This document shows, one piece after another, positions 16,151 through 24,179 of a stretch of DNA of 38,634 nt (the first letter of the stretch is position 1; each line of letters starts with the position of its first letter). The notes beneath the pieces were generated by a model that saw only the letters and a program-made list of their open reading frames with translations, was not told the DNA's origin and did not search any database. The position numbers and the translations under genes are program-made. Origin of the DNA: CAZYVD01 sp964651045 (GTDB lineage Bacteria > Zhuqueibacterota > QNDG01 > DSAB01); the NCBI GenBank assembly GCA_964651045.1, contig CAZYVD010000020.1:1-38634 (forward strand), in the 5' to 3' direction.

Positions 16151-16789
16151 CTATTTTAGTTGGAATACCACAGGAATAGAAATTGTTGCCTTTACCGGTC
16201 TATCGCGCTGAAGAGCTGGATAGAACTTTGTCTTTTTTATTGCCTCGACAGCGGCCTCTGTACACATTTCGAGCTCGTTTAGCGCCTTTGCCATCACTAC
16301 ATTGCCCTTTTCATCGATCAAAGCTCTTACAACGACTGTTCCAGTAATACCTGCTCTCTGTGCTACCTGCGGATAAACAAGATTTTTTAAGATGGCTGCC
16401 TGACCGCCAATTGGTTCCGGACGTTTGTCAAATGCTATAAACTCTGGTATCTCGTCTTCTGATATTTCAGGTGGTGGAGGAGGTTCTTCGAATTCAGTAA
16501 ATTCATCAAAAATTGTTTCGTCGATTGTCTCATCCTCAGGAATATCTTCATCCTCAGATGCGATTGGAACAGATGGTCTTGAGGGTGCGCTGGCCTTTTT
16601 TTCCTGCTGAGTCTGAGGAATCTCCTCAACCGTAATGATGCCAAGATTTACAGATCTTCTTACCTTTCTTGCCTCAAACTTCTTAAACCCCTGAAGCAGT
16701 ACGATGTTCAGTATCAATGAGATTATCAGGCCGAGCTCAATATTTTTCTTGTACTTCAATTTTAAATCTACTTTAGGATTTTTTTTCAT
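16151..16789 (-). CDS. tonB: TonB-type energy transducer
   Basis: 212 residues. A basic N-terminus is followed by one transmembrane helix (about residues 18-36), then an acidic and proline-containing spacer with EEPPPPPE (about 100-107) that spans the periplasm. The TonB C-terminal domain occupies about residues 125-212: YPQVAQRAGITGTVVVRALIDEKG and the FYPALQRDRPVKATISIPVVF ending. It passes energy from the ExbB-ExbD motor to outer-membrane receptors. It is the last gene of the exbB-exbD-exbD-tonB operon, 13 bases after the second exbD, with GGGGGTGATC as ribosome site. No TonB-dependent receptor is in the window, so the transported substrate is unknown. Confidence 0.93.
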   Translation of the reverse strand: MKKNPKVDLKLKYKKNIELGLIISLILNIVLLQGFKKFEARKVRRSVNLGIITVEEIPQTQQEKKASAPSRPSVPIASEDEDIPEDETIDETIFDEFTEFEEPPPPPEISEDEIPEFIAFDKRPEPIGGQAAILKNLVYPQVAQRAGITGTVVVRALIDEKGNVVMAKALNELEMCTEAAVEAIKKTKFYPALQRDRPVKATISIPVVFQLK

Positions 16790-16802
16790 GTTAGATCACC
16801 CC

Positions 16803-17213
16803 CTATGTACTACCATACTTTGCACAATAGTTCATCCTAAGGGCTCCTGCTTTTCTTAATTGATTTTGAATGTCATTGACGAGCCCCATTCTGGTATTTT
16901 TATCACTCTTAAAAGATATTATAAGATTTTTATTATCATGCAACTTTTTATTAATTATGGGTGCTACATCCTTTACCAATACAAGATTATCATCAATGGA
17001 TATGTCTCCCTTTGCATTTACCCAGATCACTGCAACGTTCTTTTTTGCTTCGAGTTTTTTAATCTTCATTGCAGTTGGAAGGTTGATAGGAAATCCTACA
17101 GACTGTCTGAATACAGTGGAGACCATAAAAAATAGAAGCAGCATAAAAACTATGTCTGGCATAGATGCAGTGGGAATCTCTGTACTCACTTTCGCTTTTT
17201 TCTTAAATTTCAT
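16803..17213 (-). CDS. exbD: ExbD/TolR-family biopolymer transport protein (second copy)
   Basis: 136 residues: cytoplasmic IPTASMPD, one transmembrane helix carrying the essential aspartate at residue 20, and a periplasmic ExbD domain (about 45-136). The helix aspartate takes up the proton that drives the motor. The periplasmic domain differs clearly from the copy just upstream; it contains the K-x-V-A-V-I-W-V-N-A-K-G-D-I-S-I-D-D pattern. Two different ExbD proteins beside one ExbB is a common arrangement in Bacteroidota and relatives and suggests a heteromeric ExbD dimer. Confidence 0.93.
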   Translation of the reverse strand: MKFKKKAKVSTEIPTASMPDIVFMLLLFFMVSTVFRQSVGFPINLPTAMKIKKLEAKKNVAVIWVNAKGDISIDDNLVLVKDVAPIINKKLHDNKNLIISFKSDKNTRMGLVNDIQNQLRKAGALRMNYCAKYGST

Positions 17214-17226
17214 GCCTTTCCCCCTT

Positions 17227-17628
17227 CTATTCGATTGGTTCTGCTATTGATATTCGTGACGCCTCTGCTCTCTGGACTCGATCGAGCACTGTTATAAAAT
17301 CTTGATATTTTGTGTTTTTAAGGGTCTGTATGGAAACAATTAGTTTGCTGTTCTCTGCAAGCCTCTGCTTTATCAGTTCTGTTATGCTTGCTATTTCTAT
17401 CTGTTTGTTGTCAAGCATAACCTCTCCAAGGTCGTTAACTAAGAGTTCTGCGATGTTTTTCTTTGGAATCGGCTTAAAATCGCCTGCAGGGGGCAGAGTT
17501 AATTGAAGGCCCTTGTCCAGATCCAGGCTTGTGGTCACGAGAAAAAATGTAAGCAGAAGGAAAGCAATGTCGGCCATAGAAGCCGTTGGAATTTCTACTA
17601 TTCGCTCTTTCTTTTTCTCGAGCAACAT
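17227..17628 (-). CDS. exbD: ExbD/TolR-family biopolymer transport protein (first copy)
   Basis: 133 residues with the same plan as its neighbour: IPTASMAD, the proton-carrying aspartate at residue 20 at the start of the single transmembrane helix, and a periplasmic domain with LLVNDLGEVMLDNKQIEI. It begins 17 bases after exbB and ends 13 bases before the second exbD. It forms the stator-like part of the ExbB-ExbD proton channel. Confidence 0.93.
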   Translation of the reverse strand: MLLEKKKERIVEIPTASMADIAFLLLTFFLVTTSLDLDKGLQLTLPPAGDFKPIPKKNIAELLVNDLGEVMLDNKQIEIASITELIKQRLAENSKLIVSIQTLKNTKYQDFITVLDRVQRAEASRISIAEPIE

Positions 17629-17645
17629 GGATGAAACCTCCTTAA

Positions 17646-18257
17646 TTATTTACTTTGTTGTTCAACAATGTGATCGATCAATTCAGAAGATGTTTCCTCC
17701 ATGTCGATTACCAGACGGTCTATCTTTGATACAAAATAGTTATGAAAGAGCTGAAGCAGAATGGCGACAACGAGACCAAATAGTGTGGTCAGCAGCGCTA
17801 CAGAGATACCATCGGCTACAATTGAAGGAGAAATATCATTTGCCTCTTTGATGTCTTCGAATGCAACAATCATACCTCTAACAGTTCCAGTAAACCCAAG
17901 CATGGGAGCAATCGTTATGAATGTTGATAGCCAGATGAGTCCTCTTTCAAGAAATGCCATCTCAATTGATCCAGCATTTGTTATTGCCTTCTCCACATGC
18001 TCGATTCCTCTCTCCATTCTAAGCAGGCCGGCGTGAAAGATAGATGCAACCGGTCCTCTTGTATTCTGACATACATCGAGAGCCTTTGAGGTATCACCCT
18101 TTGACAGTGCTCCCTTTATGTCGCTCAAAAACTTTCTAGTATTTACACTCGCCCTTGTTAGTGATATAAATCGTTCGATGCTGACAGCAATTCCTAAGAT
18201 GAGACATCCAAGAATTGGATACATGAAGAATCCACCGTTTTTAAAGTACTCTAACAT
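17646..18257 (-). CDS. exbB: ExbB/TolQ/MotA-family proton channel subunit
   Basis: 203 residues with three transmembrane segments (about 11-31, 106-130 and 148-172) and the large cytoplasmic loop typical of ExbB/TolQ. Signature stretches are GLIWLSTFITIAPMLGFTGTVRGMI and SVALLTTLFGLVVAI. It is the first gene of the operon: GGAGGGTG lies eight bases before the ATG and a strong promoter lies about 60-90 bases upstream. With the two ExbD proteins and TonB downstream it forms a complete energising module. Confidence 0.95.
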   Translation of the reverse strand: MLEYFKNGGFFMYPILGCLILGIAVSIERFISLTRASVNTRKFLSDIKGALSKGDTSKALDVCQNTRGPVASIFHAGLLRMERGIEHVEKAITNAGSIEMAFLERGLIWLSTFITIAPMLGFTGTVRGMIVAFEDIKEANDISPSIVADGISVALLTTLFGLVVAILLQLFHNYFVSKIDRLVIDMEETSSELIDHIVEQQSK

Positions 18258-18319
18258 ATTTGTTCACCCTCCATATTAACTTTTAATTATTATGATTTTC
18301 ACACTCCCAAAATATTCGG

Positions 18320-18351
18320 ATTATAATAACCATTTTCTGATTAAAAGTCAA
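18320..18351 (-). promoter_or_regulatory. Promoter of the exbB-exbD-exbD-tonB operon
   Basis: On the minus strand TTGACT (complement of 18346-18351) is followed after 17 bases by TATTAT (18323-18328), overlapping a perfect TATAAT (18320-18325). This is the best sigma-70 type promoter in the window and gives a leader of about 55 bases before exbB. Just upstream on the same strand, CTCTT-A-run-AGAG makes only a weak hairpin for the preceding dehydrogenase gene. Confidence 0.65.
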
Positions 18352-18393
18352 CTCTTTTTTTAAGAGCTTAATTATTTTTTCCTTGAAATTGTA

Positions 18394-19512
18394 TTATATG
18401 TGTTCTGCTATTGCCTTTGCTACTTCGAGTGTAGTGTTTGAGCCGCCCATGTCGTATGTTCTTACCTTTCCTTTTTTTATTACATCTGCAATAGCCCTTT
18501 CCACCAGGAGAGCTGTTTCGCTTTCTCCAAGCCAGTCGAGCATTAATTTTACTGACAGAATCATGGCTATCGGGTTTACTTTATACTGGCCAGCATACTT
18601 TGGGGCAGATCCATGTGTTGGCTCAAACACGGCATAGCTGTCACCTATGTTTCCACTATATGCAAAACCAAGGCCTCCTACTAGCTGTGCACATAGATCC
18701 GATATAATATCACCAAACATATTGCTCGACACAAGAACACCATAGTCGTGTGGGTTTTTTATTAGCCACATGCACATTGCATCGATGTTTGTTTCCCATA
18801 ACTCGATTTGGGGATACTCCTCTGCTATCTTTCTCGCCTCTCTTACCATCATGCCTGAGGTCTCGCGTATTACGTTTGGTTTCTCAACTACGGTTACACT
18901 TTTATATCCATGTTTTTTGGCATATTCAAATGCATCGCGTATTATGTTCTGGCATGCCTTTCGTGTAAAAATCCTGCACGAAAGGGCCATCTCTTCTACA
19001 GGGACATCCTTGAATTTTTTAGCCTTTTCGTGAAGCTCCATGAGCATTTCTTTGAGACGAATGTCAAGAGGATGAAATTCTACACCGCAGTACAGACCCT
19101 CTGTGTTTTCTCTGAATATTACAAGATCAATGTTGTCTTTGTAATTTAATGGATTTCCAGGATATGCCTTGCAGGGCCTGAGATTTGTCCTGAGATTGAA
19201 TTCCTGCCTTAATCTTACGATGGGACTGAAATAGACATACCCTTTGTTTTGAAGCACTGGTGCAAGTTCCCTTGCCGCCTCTTCCTTTGGCTTGGATGTT
19301 ATGGCGCCAAACAGACAGCAGTCGGTTTCTTTGAGAAGTTTTATTGTCCTTTGAGGTAGAGGATCACCCTCTTTTTTCCAGAACTCCCAGCCAATATCTC
19401 CATAGATATATTCTGCATCGAGAGAAAGCTTGTCCAGCACTATTCTGGCTGCTTCCATAACATCATTGCCTACTCCATCGCCGGGCAGCATTGCAATCCT
19501 GTATTTTGCCAT
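18394..19512 (-). CDS. Isocitrate/isopropylmalate dehydrogenase family protein
   Basis: 372-residue beta-decarboxylating dehydrogenase oxidising a 2-hydroxy acid with NAD(P). The family signatures are complete: LPGDGVGNDV at the start, the arginine set in VRLRQEFNLRTNLRP, FRENTEGLYCGVE, the catalytic lysine region VVEKPNVIR, metal-binding SSNMFGDIISDL, and EPTHGSAPKYAGQ. The loop after HGSAP has K-Y, as in NADP-dependent E. coli isocitrate dehydrogenase, but the TYDMGGS stretch lacks the arginine that binds the 2'-phosphate there, so cofactor choice is unclear. The isocitrate-type S-x-N is S-P-I, so homoisocitrate or another malate-like substrate is possible. TAGGAG precedes the ATG, 15 bases after a PorV-like gene. 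Confidence 0.88.
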   Translation of the reverse strand: MAKYRIAMLPGDGVGNDVMEAARIVLDKLSLDAEYIYGDIGWEFWKKEGDPLPQRTIKLLKETDCCLFGAITSKPKEEAARELAPVLQNKGYVYFSPIVRLRQEFNLRTNLRPCKAYPGNPLNYKDNIDLVIFRENTEGLYCGVEFHPLDIRLKEMLMELHEKAKKFKDVPVEEMALSCRIFTRKACQNIIRDAFEYAKKHGYKSVTVVEKPNVIRETSGMMVREARKIAEEYPQIELWETNIDAMCMWLIKNPHDYGVLVSSNMFGDIISDLCAQLVGGLGFAYSGNIGDSYAVFEPTHGSAPKYAGQYKVNPIAMILSVKLMLDWLGESETALLVERAIADVIKKGKVRTYDMGGSNTTLEVAKAIAEHI

Positions 19513-19527
19513 ATTTTTCTCCTATCT

Positions 19528-20412
19528 TTATAATGAAATTCCAATCGATATTTTATGAGAATCACCAAACTCGGATTGAAGGGGTGAATAGCTGTAATCG
19601 AGTCTGTAGGATGACCAAATAAATCCTATACCGGTGCTGAAACTTCTTATCTGATATCCTGTTTGATAGCCGATCCGAATAAAGACTCTTTTCCCCCATC
19701 CATATTCTATTCCACAATGAATGTGAATGGGAAAGTTTTTTTCTTTAACACAATCCATTGAAATTGTCAATATGCTTGTATTTATGTTAAATGGCCAGCA
19801 GAGTCCTACTTTTGCTGTTAACGGCAGGTCGATCTCATCGTAGCGCATCTTTGTTGTTCTGCCTATGTTCTGTATGACTCCTCCTGCTCGTAGTCCACTA
19901 TCCATGAGACTAATTAATATTCCTATGTCCAGTGCACAGCCTGCAGCTTCCTCTATGTATATTCTTTCATATAGACCCTTTAATGTGATTCCCATCCATA
20001 TTCTTTTTTGAATCATTCTTGAATATGAGATTCCAAGTATCATCTCATGTGCAGAAAAAGTTGCTATTGGAGTTGGTGATGGCACTACTCTCAGTTCGAT
20101 GTTTCCTACTTCTGTATACAACAGATATGCACCGATTCCCCATTCTTTTCCACCCCATCCTGCACTGATAAAGCCGCTCTGAGTATCGAATATCCATTTG
20201 TGCAGGCTTACGATAAGATCGCCCTTATTGAGCCTGCTCAAACCTGCCGGATTCCAGAATCCGGCAGCTCCGTCATCTGAGACAGCAGTATATGCCATGC
20301 CGAGCGCTCCTGAGCGTGCATCGCATCCCATCTTCAGAGAGTGAAATCCCTGTCCATACAATACTGAAGTTAAAAATAAAAAGATCAACAGATGTGTTGT
20401 TTTTTTTATCAT
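19528..20412 (-). CDS. PorV/PorQ-like outer membrane barrel (second)
   Basis: 294 residues. Signal peptide (about 1-20, ending LYG-QG), then the conserved N-terminal part of the PorV/PorQ/UPF0164 family: GCDARSGALGMAYTAVSDDGAAGFWNPAGLSRL. Amphipathic strands follow to the end. Family members are FadL-like barrels; PorV and PorQ serve the type IX system by shuttling or attaching cargo at the outer membrane. An in-frame ATG at 20430 exists, but the ATG at 20412 overlaps the preceding stop (TGATG) and starts a proper signal peptide. Its partners in the operon are another such barrel and a secreted protein with a type IX-like C-terminal domain. Confidence 0.87.
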   Translation of the reverse strand: MIKKTTHLLIFLFLTSVLYGQGFHSLKMGCDARSGALGMAYTAVSDDGAAGFWNPAGLSRLNKGDLIVSLHKWIFDTQSGFISAGWGGKEWGIGAYLLYTEVGNIELRVVPSPTPIATFSAHEMILGISYSRMIQKRIWMGITLKGLYERIYIEEAAGCALDIGILISLMDSGLRAGGVIQNIGRTTKMRYDEIDLPLTAKVGLCWPFNINTSILTISMDCVKEKNFPIHIHCGIEYGWGKRVFIRIGYQTGYQIRSFSTGIGFIWSSYRLDYSYSPLQSEFGDSHKISIGISL

Positions 20413-21389
20413 CAAAATATGAATGACCATGTGAATACGTGCATCCCCCTTGGAGCTACTGGATCAGGAACGAATCCATAATCCATCTGAACTATTCTGT
20501 TTAGCATTGAGATTCTGTATCCTGTTCCAAATGTGAGCTCCCCATCTCTGAGTCCACACCTCAGAAACAGATTCTCAAATGTATTGATCTGTATTCCAGT
20601 ATAGTATCTAAGTGGAAGATTCTCTGTCTTTTCCAGATCGAGGGTAATAAGCAGCCTGTCGAGCACTCTTTCCCACGCAGCACCCCATCTGATTGTTCTG
20701 AGGAAGTGATCTGTCCGCTGCGTTCCTCGTTCCCAAAGATTTTGAGTATCCCATGTATATCTGGACCGCAGGTCCTTTATACAAAGACCCACACTCAGGT
20801 TAGGAAGGATTCTATACATTACCCCAATATCAAATCCAAAGCCTACTGCAGAGATTGTCTCTCCACTCTTTGTTATTCCAGGGAATCGATTGTACAGAAG
20901 CTTTCCGCTAACTCCCACAGAAAAGTTCCTGACAGGACTTAGGGAAAAGGAAAAATAGAAGCAGTGCTCCCAGTTTGACAGGGTTCCTGTATCGTTTCCA
21001 TTGAAGTCGCGTGCATCGATGTTATCCACTCCTGCACATATCCATCCTGCAGCAAATCCACCCATCATTGGTCCTTTTTTGTCTTCGGCCTTTTGATTGC
21101 CAATTGGCTGGGCATATCCTATAAAGAACAGCCTTCTGTCGAGAGCCATTGAGTTAAGCGTTGTTGTGAAGTAGTGCTTTTCTAAAAAGACCAGACCTGC
21201 AGGATTGTAGTATGCAGTATAGCCATCATCGTGCAGTGCTGTTGATCCTCCTCCCATGGCCATTGCTCTTGCGCCGAGTCCTATGCGCAGAAAGGTTCCT
21301 GCGTATCCGCCTCCGCTCCTCTCTTCGGCATAAGCGGTATGTGCCGTGATGATGAATATTAAAAATAAGACTTTTCTAATTGATAACAA
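20412..21389 (-). CDS. PorV-like outer membrane barrel (first)
   Basis: About 325 residues. A signal peptide ending AYA-EE leads to the family hallmark FLRIGLGARAMAMGGGSTALHDDGYTAYYNPAGL, then beta-strands to a terminal F-T-W-S-F-I-F. The reading frame is open upstream as far as 21482, but that would overlap the propeller gene by more than 100 bases and bury the signal peptide. A TTG at 21389, 14 bases before the end of the propeller gene, gives a clean signal peptide, though its ribosome site (GGGGTAAAG) is weak, so the exact start is uncertain. It probably helps secrete or anchor the propeller protein encoded just before it. Confidence 0.82.
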   Translation of the reverse strand: MLSIRKVLFLIFIITAHTAYAEERSGGGYAGTFLRIGLGARAMAMGGGSTALHDDGYTAYYNPAGLVFLEKHYFTTTLNSMALDRRLFFIGYAQPIGNQKAEDKKGPMMGGFAAGWICAGVDNIDARDFNGNDTGTLSNWEHCFYFSFSLSPVRNFSVGVSGKLLYNRFPGITKSGETISAVGFGFDIGVMYRILPNLSVGLCIKDLRSRYTWDTQNLWERGTQRTDHFLRTIRWGAAWERVLDRLLITLDLEKTENLPLRYYTGIQINTFENLFLRCGLRDGELTFGTGYRISMLNRIVQMDYGFVPDPVAPRGMHVFTWSFIF

Positions 21390-22848
21390 TGACTTTACCC
21401 CAGAGTGTTTTTCCACCAGAGAAGGTGATCTTATAGAAATATACTCCATTTGCAACCAGCTCGCCACTTTCATTTCTTCCATTCCATGCCTCTGAATAGG
21501 TTCCTGGTGTGCTGATTTGCTTGTTCCTTACAACACATTTAACAAGATTCATACCAAAATCATAGATCTTGACCGTTACTGTGGTGCTGCTTTTAGTACT
21601 GTATTGAAACCTTACATATCCATCGCCCTCATACCTGTTGTGCCTCAGCGGTGAGAATGGATTGGGATATGCAAAAGTGTCGGGTGTTTTGTTTTCACCT
21701 GGAATCGGGAAGGCCCTGACTATTTCCCATGTTGTGCCGCTGTCTCTGCTGATCGCGAGTCCGTCTGAACTTCCGAGCCAGAGCGTGTTTTGGGAACCTA
21801 CTCCTACAGAGTAGAACTCTTTTGTAAACAGTCTCTCACCTGTGTTATTATCTATTATCTGTGGGAAAATGTCCCAAGTCTGACCTGTATCTGTGGACAT
21901 GTAGAGTCCGCTGTCAGAAGCAACGTATGCCGCATGCGTGTTAGGATCGAAACAGAAGTTGTGGGCAAATATATTATCAAGAGTTGTTTTCCATGTAAGG
22001 CCTCCGTCCTGGGTAATAGAAACCGCCCTGTATTCTGTGCTTCCAAGAGCCTCTATTGTGGCTGCCCATACAATACTGCTGCCGTTTACGCTCTGGTTTG
22101 CTATGGCAACAACAAAGTTTCCGGAGATCGGTTCGGACTGGTTTTGATGATTGAATGTTGTCCAGCTCTTTCCGCCATCTGTGGATTTATGGATGCCCCC
22201 TGCAGAGCCAACCCATAAAGCATTACCGTCAAACATTACTGAGAATGCCATGTGGTTTAGATGGTTCAGCACATCAAACGGAAGGCTGTCCACTGTCACA
22301 ACTTCCCAGGTTTTACCCATGTCTGTTGATTTGCGGAGTCCACCTCCCCAGCTTGCTATCCATACTGCAGAGTCGGAGATGGCAATGTCGTATGTCAGGT
22401 TTTGGATAACAGTTGTAGTAGGTCGGTATCTATCCTCATCGATCGAGTCAATAGGTTGAGGTATCCATGTCCAGGAGTTACCATTGTCTGTTGAAAAGCT
22501 GAGTCCGCCTCCTGCAGGGAAGACTCCTGCAGAGGTGGTTGAGTCAAAGGCTGTTGCAACCCATAGTGTGTCACCACTTCCGGCTATTGCCGAAACTCCT
22601 CCTCTTCCGAGTCCGTTTTTATGGTTGTAAGTTGTCCATGTAACGCCAAGGTCTGTTGTTTTCATTAACTCTTTGCCCGTGCCGATCCATACTTGGTTGT
22701 CTTTAATGAATATATCGTTAATTGTATTGCTCGTGGGTCTTGTGGATATGATCTTTCTATTAATCGAAAGATCACTCCATATCTGTGAGTAGAAGGGATT
22801 CGTCGTGATTAACAGAATTAGTATTGCGATTATAAATGGTTTTTTCAT
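21376..22848 (-). CDS. Secreted Asp-box beta-propeller with type IX-like C-terminal domain
   Basis: 490 residues. Signal peptide 1-21. Seven Asp-box/BNR motifs of the form S-T-D-x-G-x-x-W recur between about residues 65 and 385 (for example KTTDLGVTW, FSTDNGNSW, KSTDMGKTW, KSTDGGKSW, ITQDGGLTW, MSTDTGQTW, ISRDSGTTW), each followed by a W-[IV]-[AG] strand, so a seven-bladed propeller is likely. From about residue 400 comes the secretion domain: YPNPFSP, a VKIYDFGMNLV strand and NGVYFYKI near the end. These domains direct export and surface attachment through type IX-like systems, which fits the two PorV-like genes that follow. The ligand is unknown. The start has a weak ribosome site (AAAG). 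Confidence 0.88.
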   Translation of the reverse strand: MKKPFIIAILILLITTNPFYSQIWSDLSINRKIISTRPTSNTINDIFIKDNQVWIGTGKELMKTTDLGVTWTTYNHKNGLGRGGVSAIAGSGDTLWVATAFDSTTSAGVFPAGGGLSFSTDNGNSWTWIPQPIDSIDEDRYRPTTTVIQNLTYDIAISDSAVWIASWGGGLRKSTDMGKTWEVVTVDSLPFDVLNHLNHMAFSVMFDGNALWVGSAGGIHKSTDGGKSWTTFNHQNQSEPISGNFVVAIANQSVNGSSIVWAATIEALGSTEYRAVSITQDGGLTWKTTLDNIFAHNFCFDPNTHAAYVASDSGLYMSTDTGQTWDIFPQIIDNNTGERLFTKEFYSVGVGSQNTLWLGSSDGLAISRDSGTTWEIVRAFPIPGENKTPDTFAYPNPFSPLRHNRYEGDGYVRFQYSTKSSTTVTVKIYDFGMNLVKCVVRNKQISTPGTYSEAWNGRNESGELVANGVYFYKITFSGGKTLWGKVIVIN

Positions 22849-22868
22849 CTTTGATCCATTCGGCAGTT

Positions 22869-22930
22869 AAAAAATCCGAACTAATAGAGGGGATCGCTTT
22901 GCTCCAACTGTTGCCCCTGGAGTTCGGATT
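22869..22930 (-). promoter_or_regulatory. Structured mRNA leader, possible attenuator
   Basis: Read on the minus strand, AATCCGAACT (complement of 22921-22930) and AGTTCGGATT (22873-22882) form a perfect ten-base outer stem followed by TTTT. Inside it AGGGG and CCCCT pair. An alternative stem CTCCA/TGGAG uses bases of the upper 5' side and excludes the inner stem. This sits between a putative promoter and the propeller gene, whose ATG is about 24 bases after the outer stem. The layout resembles a terminator-based attenuator or riboswitch expression platform. No known class is matched with confidence. Confidence 0.5.
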
Positions 22931-22960
22931 ATCCATCCAATTATTTCTTCTTTAAATTTT

Positions 22961-22989
22961 AAAATATTTAAAACTTATTAAAATGTCAA
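22961..22989 (-). promoter_or_regulatory. Possible promoter of propeller-porV operon
   Basis: On the minus strand TTGACA (complement of 22984-22989), 17-base spacer, TATTTT (22961-22966): the same pair and spacing as the promoter before tetR. Transcription would start near 22954 and include the leader structure at 22869-22930. Confidence 0.45.
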
Positions 22990-23178
22990 GGTAATTTTAA
23001 CTATATCTTGCATGACCCCATTTTCAATATATCTTTAATAAAACTCTAAAGTACAAAAAGGCAAACCATACTCACAGAAAGATTTATTAAAGTTATACCA
23101 TACAGAAGTAACAACTATTTTTTCACAAAACCTGTTTCTCTGAACCTGTTATCTCGTCAGGAAAGGAGGTGAAAGACG

Positions 23179-23223
23179 ATGATTAGTCTGCACAGAACAG
23201 GTCTCTTTATGTGCTCTATGTAA
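23179..23223 (+). CDS. Possible 14-residue small ORF with perfect Shine-Dalgarno
   Basis: AAAGGAGGTGA (23162-23172), a full complement to the 16S rRNA tail, lies at ideal distance from an ATG that opens a 14-codon frame (M-I-S-L-H-R-T-G-L-F-M-C-S-M, stop TAA). Upstream, ACCTGTT occurs twice (23130-23136 and 23144-23150) and its complement AACAGGT lies within the ORF (23196-23202), so alternative hairpins could mask or expose the start. Both flanking genes run on the other strand and no plus-strand gene follows. It may be a leader peptide, a small toxin-like peptide, or chance. The rest of 22990-23307 shows nothing I can name. Confidence 0.3.
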   Translation: MISLHRTGLFMCSM

Positions 23224-23307
23224 GCAATCCGCAATCTGCTGTAGATGTATCCTCTATTTTTTACCCGGGGCTATTCAAATGGAGTCGCACTATTAAAGGA
23301 TTAAACT

Positions 23308-24102
23308 CTACAGATCCTTAAATCTTGAAGTTATCTCTGCAATTTTTTCAAATTTTGATTGAACACTTTCGAGTTTCTCGCCCATGCGGTATGTATCTTT
23401 ATCCAGTCTTCCGTCAGGATCGAGCTGGCTTAATACATTGGGCTGATTAAGATCCGGATTGTCTTTTGCATAAGGCCACAATCTGAAAGATCCGCCAGTG
23501 ATCTCATCTATTACTGTTACCTTCCCGTCTATGATTCCATACTCAAGCTTAAAGTCAATAAGCTGTATTTTAAAATGGGAGAAGGCTTTTTCCAGAATCT
23601 CAAATACCTGCATATTGATTCTCTTCATATCCGAATAGATATGGCCTCCCTTTTTTGCCCTTATTATATAATCAATATATTTCTCATCGAGCATTGGATC
23701 GTGAAGAGGATCATCTTTATAATGAAATTGTGTTATTAGGGGATCAAACCACCTGCCCTCTTCAATGTTTCCCCACTTCAGGATCGAGCCGGCAGCAACA
23801 CGCCTTGTTACAACTTCGAGATTGATTTTAAAATCGAGTTTTCTAACAACAGTGACCTTCTCCTGAGGACTTTCTATATAGTGGGTCTCTACTCCGTTTC
23901 TATTCAGAAACTCAAAAATGTCTCTATTGGTTTTCCAGTCGATGAGAGCCTTGCCAGATATCACATCGTGTTTTGCTCCATCGCCTGCCGTAATATCGTC
24001 TTTGAATACCATGTAGACAGTTTTTGGGTCTTCCGGATTTTCATAGATGATTTTAGTCTTTCCTTCATTGAGTTTTTTCATTGAGTTGAGATCAATGGAC
24101 AT
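23308..24102 (-). CDS. purC: Phosphoribosylaminoimidazole-succinocarboxamide synthase
   Basis: 264 residues, the usual length for SAICAR synthetase, which joins aspartate to CAIR with ATP in purine synthesis. Recognisable stretches: LNEGKTKIIYE (ATP-binding loop), FKDDITAGDGAKHD, VVTRRVAAGSILKWG, LIDFKLEYGIIDGKVTVIDEITGGSFRLWP (metal and substrate binding) and the closing KDTYRMGE. GGGAG lies before the ATG. It stands alone among purine genes here. It follows a secreted-protein gene by 77 bases, so it may have its own promoter in that AT-rich gap, though none is convincing. Confidence 0.97.
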   Translation of the reverse strand: MSIDLNSMKKLNEGKTKIIYENPEDPKTVYMVFKDDITAGDGAKHDVISGKALIDWKTNRDIFEFLNRNGVETHYIESPQEKVTVVRKLDFKINLEVVTRRVAAGSILKWGNIEEGRWFDPLITQFHYKDDPLHDPMLDEKYIDYIIRAKKGGHIYSDMKRINMQVFEILEKAFSHFKIQLIDFKLEYGIIDGKVTVIDEITGGSFRLWPYAKDNPDLNQPNVLSQLDPDGRLDKDTYRMGEKLESVQSKFEKIAEITSRFKDL

Positions 24103-24179
24103 CGCTTTACTCCCATTTTATTTTTAGATTATGCTCTCTTACAAATAAATTTAAAATGGTTTATGATAAAAACAAGTCC

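Noticed and set aside
22869..22930. Class I c-di-GMP riboswitch
   Set aside because: Several short consensus strings occur in the right order, but the P2 hairpin with its tetraloop is missing and the ten-base outer stem conflicts with the known fold. Kept only as an unassigned leader.
23160..23175. Fragment of a 16S rRNA 3' end on the minus strand (CACCTCCTTTC)
   Set aside because: The similarity stops at the anti-Shine-Dalgarno itself; no neighbouring 16S sequence is present. A ribosome binding site on the plus strand explains it.
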